This document shows, piece by piece, positions 56,113 to 64,000 of a stretch of DNA of 64,000 nucleotides (position 1 is the first letter of the stretch; every line of letters begins with the position of its first letter). The notes beneath the pieces are model-generated. The model worked only from the letters and a program-made list of their open reading frames with translations, was not told the DNA's origin and searched no databases. The stretch comes from Dimorphilus gyrociliatus (lineage: Eukaryota > Annelida > Polychaeta > Dinophilidae), in the NCBI GenBank assembly GCA_904063045.1, contig CAJFCJ010000008.1, forward strand, positions 372,001 to 436,000, read 5' to 3'. Both the position numbers and the translations under genes were made by a program.

Positions 56113-58634
56113 ATGCAGATAGCCATTACTTTTTATCTATTTTTTTCGGTTCATTTGGTTTATTCTAGGAAATTGAAAGTCGGCGTTCATGAGAAATTAC
56201 AAAGAGACGTTTACGACGCCTTATTACTTAATGCTCAACTTCGGAATTCTGTTGAAGATTTCTATTTTGACAATTATACAAATCTATCTTCTTACGGCCA
56301 GATAACTTCGTGTAAGTTTCTATCGTTTTTTTATTATATACATTGATAATACATATATTAAAAATATGAAGTAAGTATAAATAAATTATATAATAAGCTC
56401 TTTTATAGCGAAATAAAAGAAATTATATCGTTAAAAACTTGATAGTGGCATTTTATCTTAGTAAAAGTATGTAGAAAAATATGTATATACTGCATATACA
56501 TATATACAATATTTCTAACTAAAAGTAATTTCTCTAACCAGGGCCATTTTTCTTTTTAAATAAGTGATGAAATTACTATAGTTAGCACTAGGCCTATGAA
56601 TTGTGATTAATCTATTCTCTGTAAGAGATATCACAAGCATTACTTTAATACTCTTAAAAATGTTTAATTACAGAGAGCGTAATAATTATAGTAACATCTA
56701 TTGTATTATGTAAAACAATAATTATCATTTTCAATAGTAGGTTAATTGAGAGAGAGTGAGAGAGAGAGAGAGAGAGAAACAATAAAAGCAATTTTTAATT
56801 GAAGAGTATATAGTATTTATTTACAAATAACAACATGTTGATTATTAGCCCTTTAAATACTAGTACTCTTACTATTTGAAGAAATAATAATGAACTATTT
56901 CCTAGCAATAAAGAACTTAACTTTTTGTTTGAAAGCATATTTGTTTATACTAATCTCCTTTGATTATTGAGAAAATGAAGGATTTTTTTAAACATAAAAT
57001 AGCTTATTCTATTAAAGATAGAAATCAATGAATATAAATATCGCATTATTATAGCTATTAGCAATGAAAATGTAATATTTATATATGAATTAAAACGGTT
57101 CATTTCCATGTATTTTTAATTCTATTTATAAATAACTTAAATCTTATATTCTTTCTGTTTTAGATTCAGTAAGTTTGTAAGTTTATTCTTAGTGTACGTT
57201 TGTCTAAAATTAGGTTAAAATGTGAAGAATTCTCATGAGAAGTTCTCTAATGTCAAAAAAAAAGAAAGAATAAGCCATGCCTTAAGTTAATATGAATTCA
57301 GCTATCTAATAACTAGCCATTTTGTCTACAGATAGAAAACTAATGAAAGACTACAATATTGATTACGTGCTAGGAATTGATGATGAAAATTTTCAAATAG
57401 CCGCATTATCATTAAACGTTTCATATTTTGATGTCTCGAATTATATTGTTAGAAGGAAGAATGAAGTTAACACGTATAAATTACATCCAGATCAGGAAAC
57501 AATCAATAACTGTTTGCTGGATTTAATATGTGCTTACAAGTGGAAGCATGTGGCAATATTTTATGAACCTCATTACTGTAAGTTTTTCTTTATAGTCATA
57601 AGTATTACTATATATGTATATAATAGCACGTCAATTGGGGACTCATTCCCTGATAATTTAATTTTATGAATTGCCTTAGGAATATATATATTCCATACAG
57701 AAATATATACTGTATATAGATATATAAAGTAAACGACAAAAATATTGGAACACCTCAAATTTTTATAGGCTAAATATTAAAAATATTTTTCATTATGAAA
57801 CAAGATTATTTTTTTTATTTTTTCAGTGTTTAAAAATAGGTTAAACTTGCAATTTTATATAAATTTCTTTAAAACAGCAGTTAGGTAAGTTTGTACATAT
57901 TTTTTGTTCTTATTTGGCCGCGCGACATGTTTTTTGGAACAATGTTAAATTGTTGAATTTTTTAACTATTTCTGTATGTGCCGACCCTCTCTTTCTATGC
58001 ACTTGCTTATTCTACCCTCACACCAATACTCCACCTCTCCCCATATTTTTCGTCACCCTGAAGTCCTTTTCAATATTGCTAGTCCATGTCCTAAAGTCAT
58101 CAGGTCCACTTAGCGAAATCCTGCCTCATCAGTAAAAATAACCGCCCCTATTGTCTTGTTCTGGTTGCTTTTACTTCAAGATGTTATTAACTGATGATGA
58201 GGCCATTCATAAAACTCTTGCTGTTGCCCTTAATTTCCCTAATTCTCTATATTTTTTTATTACAAGATCCCTAATATCTTTACTTCACGCCGTAATTAAA
58301 AAAAATACAATATAGATTATATACAGTAATTTTTAATATTCAATAACTAATTAACTTAACTTAAAACAGGAAATAAGTTGAAAAAAATTTTGTTTGAGAC
58401 GTCTATTTGAATGCCAACCAGATGTCAACTCCATTTGCCAATAAAGAAAACACTTATAATAATATTCACAAAATATTATCATTTTCTTAAATTTTTTTCA
58501 ATATTATGTCAATTTAACTCTTTTTCTATATAAATTTAGACAAAAAATACTAATTTGCAGCGAACAAACAATTTTAACTATTAATTAAAAGTTGGCCTAT
58601 CAAAATTTACGATGTCCACATATTCCTGTCGTCC

Positions 58635-58671
<37 letters not shown>

Positions 58672-60997
58672 TGCACATAGATATATAGAGGTATACTGTA
58701 TGTAGATGTATATAGAGATATACATAAATATAGACAATGTGTCAGCAGATGTACTGTAGGAGCCTGTAACAAATAATTAACTTAAGGATCAAGTTCTTAT
58801 TTGATAACGTAATAAAACAGTTAGGACGCTAAGAACCTTCTTCAATTCGAGATACTCCTGCAATTTCCATTTGAAAGTTCATTTGTTCGAAATAGAGGAG
58901 GATGAGAGGAGCTATAATGGAATTCTACTAAGTGCCAAACCTCACATGCATATGTTGATTATAGCTAGATTTGAAATTGTAGTTTCTATGCTGGAAAGGG
59001 CAACATCTTTAGGAATAATCGCTAGTCCTTATACATGGCTGTTTATAAACTTGGTAAGTAAACAGTTTCTGTATTTTCTTAGATTTCTATACGTATATAC
59101 AAGGTGTGATGTGAGTGTTTACATTGCATATTTTTATATAAACAGAACTCTACGGAACTTCCAGAAAAATTTCACGATCTCCTCTACATAAATATAACAT
59201 ATATATCCCTAAAGAAGACAGATAATTATGGCCTCCAAGTTGCACTAGTGGACGATGCTATTAACTTTAAGGAAAAGTCGAAAATGAGAATTTATGGAAA
59301 AACTGGAACAGTACAGTTCGATGCGAATGGCTATAGATCTAATATATCACTCTATGCGCATGGACTAACGCCGAATAGAACCAAAGCAAGCGTTAAAATA
59401 GGCGTTTGGGAAAATCAGTCGCCCCTATTTGTCCAAAGGTTCAAATTTTTTGGTAAGGATAAAGTACCCGTCAATCTAAACGGAGTGCTTAAATCAACGC
59501 TAACCAGAGTTGTTACAATTTTGGTAATTATGCATCATTTGATAAAAAATAACTGTACAGCTAACCAAAATTTTCAAATTTGTGTTTTATCAATTAACTT
59601 CATACGATACAGGAAAAACCGTTTGTCATGAAAACTGAAACCGGTTATAAGGGATTTGCTATAGATCTATTGGAGGAAATTGCCAAAGATTTACAATTTC
59701 GATACGAAATCTATACTGTTCATGATCAAAAGTTCGGATCGGTGCAGCCTGATGGCACGTGGAGCGGTCTTATTGGAGAGATTTTATCTCGTAATGCAAC
59801 CATGACTATTGCTCCCTTAACAATGAACGCTGAGAGGGAAGTGGCTATAGACTTTACAAAACCATTTAAGACCAGGGGTATTACAGTTCTAATGAAATCC
59901 CCTGAACACACTCCCTCTTATTTTCAATTTCTAAAGCCCTTGGATATCCTTGTCTGGATATCAGTCTTAATAACAATGGCCATTATATCGGCACTTTTAT
60001 ATACTTATGAAAAATATTCACATTTACTACACTCTGCCCCGTCTGGTTTACAAGGCTACGAATCTGCATGGTTTGTTTGGGGTTCATTAGTATCTGGTGG
60101 AACGGAACAAACTCCGGGAACTATTTCTGGTCGATTATTATCATCCGCTTGGTGGTTTTTCTGCCTTATTCTCATCTCTTCGTATACGGCCAATTTGACC
60201 GCATTCCTAACTGTCAAAGTTATTCAAACACCAATTAAAACACCGGCTGATCTTGCAGCTCAAACAAAATTACCTTATGGCACAGTTAGAGATTCCGATG
60301 TTCTAATGTTTCTAAATCATTCGGACATTGAGCCCTATAGAACAATGTGGAATTCAATTCAATCATCTCACAAAACAGTGATCGTAAACAGCACCGAGGA
60401 AGGTGTCAAAAGAGTTAAACAAGGTAATTACGCTTTTCTATGGGACAATACGGTCTTAAATTTTATTGCTGGGGAAAGTGAAGACTGTCAATATATGGAG
60501 ATAGGCCCACCGTTCGATTATAAGGGATTTGGTATAGGAGTTCCCCCAGGCGCCATCTACAGGGACGAATTATCTATCGCAATACTTAAATTGCAAGATA
60601 GTGGAAAAATAAATCAACTGGAAAATAAGTGAGCAAATTTTCGGTTAAACTCTTAAAGATTTCGGTTAAGCATGTTTTCTTTTAAATAAATTGCAGATGG
60701 TGGCCACCCAGCGCATGCAAACCCATCGATTCACCATCAACCGACAGTACCACAGAATTAAAAATGGTAAATGTAGCTGGTCTCTTCTTTGTCGTCATTT
60801 TCGGTATAGCTATATCAGCCATAATATTCATTTGTGAAATCTATTCGAGAAAAAAGAATCAGAATCGAAGAGATGAAAAAACGCGACAGAAATTGGCAAG
60901 ATTAGAAGAATTATCGCGTTCTTTAAGTACCGGTCGTAAATCGACAACTAGTTCAAGGCGTTCAAGCCGAAATTCAAGAAATGATATAAGATTATAA
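56113..60997 (+). CDS. ionotropic glutamate receptor subunit, 6 exons
   Basis: A ligand-gated cation channel subunit of the iGluR superfamily. Exons 56113-56311, 57332-57577, 58821-59053, 59146-59523, 59613-60628 and 60697-60997 join in phase and give 790 residues. Order: signal peptide (FYLFFSVHLVYS); amino-terminal domain (about 18-370); S1 with GYKGFAIDLLEEIAKDLQF and APLTMNAEREVAIDFTKPF; M1; pore loop and M2; M3 with SSYTANLTAFLTV; S2 with YAFLWDNTVLNF and GFGIGVP; M4; and a Ser/Arg-rich cytoplasmic tail. The binding Thr and Arg of S1 are kept. The S2 acidic residue is Asp, as in NMDA-type subunits, rather than Glu. The pore loop (WGSLVSGGTEQTPG) lacks the QQG of AMPA/kainate subunits, so subfamily assignment is open. 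Intron 2 carries a transposon relic. A TATAAAA just 4 bp before the ATG is probably coincidental. Confidence 0.9.
57727..57770 (+). repeat. left terminal inverted repeat of the Tc1/mariner relic
   Basis: Begins AAGTAAACGACA and ends TATAGGC; the partner lies at 58595-58638. Confidence 0.8.
58595..58638 (-). repeat. right terminal inverted repeat of the Tc1/mariner relic
   Basis: Reads AAGTGGACGACA...GATAGGC on the minus strand. A (TA)n microsatellite starts right at its outer edge (58639-58670), which may have grown from the TA target site. Confidence 0.8.
58639..58670. repeat. (TA)n microsatellite adjoining the transposon end
   Basis: A pure TA run directly outside the right inverted repeat, followed by ACTGCACATAG and further TA-rich motifs. 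Confidence 0.9.
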
Positions 60998-62276
60998 TAA
61001 ATACTTTAATAATTTTAATATTAATAATTATACAAAACAGTATTTGATCGAAATAAAAGAAATCATACTTTTTTTTAGGTTTTTCTTTATTTTTATGTCA
61101 ATTTCTTTTTTGTTATCTATCGTTGCTATTAATAAAATAATTACATATTTTGTTTTTTTAAAAAAAAAATAAAGAAGACAAAGACTTTAAAATTTTTTAG
61201 GATATAATAGAAAATTGAATGTTTTCACTATGCAATATCGATGGTATTTGTTTATATCTTTGTTTTCTTTATTCATTTTCTACTATGATTTTTAATTGAT
61301 AATTTATGTTTTAAAGGTTTTAGTAAAATGAAATATATGTATATACATTATAAATAATTATGAGTTTTGTATGGCTTTTATCATTTTTCTTTCGTCCTTT
61401 AAATAAGAAATTAGTAAATCTTTAGCGTATTAAAATTTTAGAGATCATGAAAAAACCTGTCTCTTTCTATCCTTCCTTAATTTATATGCTGTTAGAGTCG
61501 AATTCTCTTGAGAAAACGTATTAGTACTAATAAAAGAATGGGACTGGATGAGCAACTGTAACTTGATAAATATCAATTTAAATATCATTTACAAAGTTTT
61601 AGAGTAAAGATTAAGAGTTCAGTGATAAAGATGGATTGACTTGATATGGGAAGCGTAAGAGATGAGATTAGAAAAAGACAAGAGATGGCGTTAACGTTAA
61701 ATAGGTAATTAGGAAAGCGAAGAAAAGGGAGAAAGAGGGGTATGGGTTGGCGATAGGAGAGAGGAGATTAGCAGATTATATAGATTATAATAAATCATAA
61801 TAAATATGCATAATATAAGTTCACATATTAATTATTAATAAATTAATGAATATTTTCAACATTTTAAAAGAAATTTAGGACTATACATGATTGAACCATA
61901 TAAAATCGTATTAATATTTGTAATGCAATATAACATACACATAAGCATATATGAGTAGTATTAGAAATGGAAAAAGTAGAAGAAAAAAGTTACAGATAAA
62001 AACAATTGAGAAATAAACGATAAACCTTAAAGCAATAAAATAAGTTATAAATAAAACTCCATAATTTTTTCGTTCTTTTCTTTCAACCTTCCCACGTTCA
62101 ATAATTTTTCTTTTACTATTGAAAATAGTCCAAGAATCACGTTCCAATAAGTAGACGATAAAAACCTAGTGGACATTTAGGCCTATTTGAAAATACTATT
62201 CTTTATTGAACAGTATTTTACAGTATGAGAGAGTGAGTAGAGAGAAGAAAGGCCCGGTTATAGGCGTTGAATCGTG

Positions 62277-62278
<2 letters not shown>

Positions 62279-62308
<30 letters not shown>
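62279..62308. repeat. (TA)n microsatellite
   Basis: An uninterrupted TA dinucleotide run of about 30 bp. Confidence 0.95.
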
Positions 62309-62310
<2 letters not shown>

Positions 62311-62755
62311 TTTTTTTTTCCTTACGGATAATTTCTTAGGGAATTTCTAACATAATCTTGATCTCTAATAGTTCATTAAAGGTAAACAATAAATAATAAT
62401 ATATAAATAATCAATTTTGATATCAAATCACTTTAAAAAGTTGATTAAGCTTAACAAAAATTGCTATAAAAAGAAATACAAACAATCTGTATGAATGAAG
62501 TAAAGAATTATTCATTAAATATAGGAAGAATACGGAACATTTTTGACTTTTAATGATAAATAGGTTAATGCTATGGGATATATGAATAATAATTTCTATT
62601 GTATTATAATTTCATAACCTTGTAAAGAAAGAAGAAGGAAAAATATTAAAAGAGTTTATAGCTTAAGGAAAAATATATACTAAGGACGAAAAATAATATC
62701 TATATAAGAAAATTGAGAAGGATAAAAAAATCTATTGAACGATATCTTTCAAGCT

Positions 62756-62780
62756 ACAAGAGAGAGAGAGAGAAACAGAC

Positions 62781-62811
<31 letters not shown>

Positions 62812-62815
62812 GTAA
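62756..62815 (+). repeat. (GA)n tract immediately 5' of the myosin start codon
   Basis: GA repeats interrupted by ACAGAC end three bases before the myosin ATG. If transcribed they form a purine-only 5' UTR. Confidence 0.9.
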
Positions 62816-62817
62816 AG

Positions 62818-64000
62818 ATGAATTTTAACGTAAATGCAACCCAAGAAGATTTAACGTTATTACAAACATTAGATGAGAAAACCTTATTAGAGGAGATTCA
62901 AATGCGTTATAAAGGAAATAGAATTTACGTAAGTAATATCTTAGATTTTAATTAATATAAATATAGTCGTGAAAAATATTTCAACATTCTTTTTCGTGAC
63001 TCATTCGTATTGTAATAAACTTTTTGTTCTACTTGCTTATTTTGTCATATATATAGTGAACAATGAAAATTCAACTCTTAACCACCGATATCTAAACTTT
63101 AAATGAAAATATAGTAAATAATCTAGACTATTATACACTATTTAATTTACTTACTCTTCTTTTATTAATAATATCATAATATAATTGAAAATATACAACA
63201 ATAGGGAAAGTATAAAAAGTCTACTCTTGTTTTGTATTTGAAAAGAAACGAGGGTAATGTGAAAAGATATGAGCTTGTAATCATAATACAAATATTATTA
63301 AAAATCTTAAAAGGAAGTAGACTACACTCAAAAATGATATTTCTAACATTGATTTCTTTTAAACTATGCTTTTTCTTGATAAATTTATCTTTTCTTTTAC
63401 TTTTTTATAGACTTATATAGGTGATGTTCTCCTATCTATTAATCCCTATAAGGATATATCAATATATTCTATAAGACATCAAAGAGAATATACCGATATT
63501 AAAATACGCCAAGCTCTTCCTGCTCATGTATATGCTATTGCTGACAACGCCTATCAGACTTTACGTCGAACCAGACAAAGTCAAACTATAGTGATTAATG
63601 GTGAATCGGGCTCCGGTAAGACACAAAATGCTAAATTTCTTACACAGCATATTGCATTTGTTAGTGGAGGTCATCTGGATATTGATGAACTTGAGACAAG
63701 GATTATTAAAGCTAATCCTTTATTGGAAGCGTTTGGTAACGCAAAAACGATAGCCAACGATAATTCATCGAGGTTCGGTAAATATTTAGAGATAAAATTC
63801 GATAACGACGGAGAAATGATCGGTGCTCTCATAAATGAATACATGCTGGAAAAGTCAAGAATAATTCGATGCTCACCGGGTGAAAGAAACTTTCATATCT
63901 TTTATCATATGTTTGCTGGTTTATACGACGAACAATTAAAAAATAATCTACTCGACCAGCCCGATGATCACAGAATCTTGCATACATTCGACGGTTCTCG
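62818..64000 (+). CDS. myosin heavy chain motor domain, 5' end (class III-like), cut by window edge
   Basis: An actin-based motor. Exons 62818-62928 and 63411-64000 (continuing) join in phase and give 37 plus at least 196 residues. There is no SH3-like N-terminal domain and no upstream kinase exon was seen. The motor starts at once: LTLLQTLDEKTLLEEIQMRY, then TYIGDVLLSINPY. The P-loop GESGSGKT and switch I NDNSSRFGKYLEI are intact, followed by NEYMLEKSRI and GERNFHIFYHMFAGLY. Switch II and the rest lie beyond the window. The wording around MYO3-type NDNSSRFGKYLE, LLEKSRVI and FHIFYYIYAGLY suggests class III, but class IX or an invertebrate-specific class is possible. The ATG at 62818 is chosen because upstream in-frame codons come only from the GA repeat. 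Confidence 0.9.

Larger units (their letters stand above)
57727..58638 (-). mobile_element. decayed Tc1/mariner-type DNA transposon in an intron of the glutamate receptor
   Basis: A 912 bp unit with terminal inverted repeats of 44 bp (57727-57770 and 58595-58638) that match at 33 of 44 positions by my count. A TA flanks each end, as expected for the TA target duplication. The minus strand carries transposase remnants between about 57900 and 58190: VIFTDEAGF, then in another frame SLSGPDDFRTW and KNMGRGGVLV, and further on HTEIVKKF. These correspond to the region around the second catalytic aspartate (FTDE) and the GGGGVMVWG block of Tc1/mariner transposases. Several stop codons and at least one frameshift interrupt it, so it cannot code for an active enzyme. 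The length is under that of a full Tc1 element. Confidence 0.82.
60998..62817. other. intergenic region between the glutamate receptor and the myosin gene
   Basis: 1.8 kb, very AT-rich. An AATAAA at about 61050-61056 may be the receptor's polyadenylation signal. It holds a TA microsatellite (62279-62308), one AGATGGCG (61683-61690) and a GA-rich tract ending at the myosin start. No gene recognised. Confidence 0.6.

Noticed and set aside
57914-58135. 73-codon plus-strand frame in the glutamate receptor intron
   Set aside because: It is antisense to the transposase remnants of the Tc1/mariner relic.

Overview
The window is nuclear DNA of a bilaterian invertebrate: AT-rich, with spliced genes, mostly 45-130 bp introns and short intergenic gaps. 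The neuropeptide-like precursor and the gene set suggest a lophotrochozoan with a compact genome. A miniature annelid such as Dimorphilus would fit, but the sequence alone does not prove the species. Exon structures below were built by hand: each join was checked for splice dinucleotides and reading phase, and identities rest on remembered family motifs rather than database searches.

Layout. 1-2146: a short neuropeptide-like precursor in two exons (+). 2147-5127: AT-rich, repeat-rich sequence with one orphan TATA-type promoter candidate. 5128-23053: a dense housekeeping block with UPF3 (-), SCAPER (+), WDR91 (-), the dynein light chain DYNLT2B (-), a secreted Calx-beta/ITIH-C protein (-) and cullin-4 (+). 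23233-24504: N-acetylglucosamine kinase NAGK (-). 26334-27393: a CARD block followed by a death-domain block, resembling CRADD/RAIDD. 32055-38626: a Zic/odd-paired transcription factor (-) with one 5.4 kb intron, flanked by 4.7 kb and 14.2 kb without recognisable genes, probably its regulatory territory. 52856-53293: single-exon VKOR (-). 56113-60997: an ionotropic glutamate receptor (+) with a decayed Tc1/mariner element in an intron. 62818-64000: the 5' end of a myosin motor gene (+), cut by the window edge.

Functional themes: UPF3 (nonsense-mediated decay) shares a 192 bp divergent promoter region with SCAPER. Cullin-4 is divergent from the ITIH-C gene. The housekeeping genes have no operon-like logic beyond compact packing. 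The Zic region is very different in texture, being long, gene-poor and rich in CG-containing motifs (TGACGTCA, GACGCC).

Most notable: a candidate U12-type AT-AC intron in WDR91, a GC-AG intron in UPF3, a Calx-beta plus ITIH-C architecture, a glutamate receptor with an atypical pore loop, a Tc1/mariner relic with 44 bp inverted repeats, and several non-coding motifs far commoner than expected by chance.
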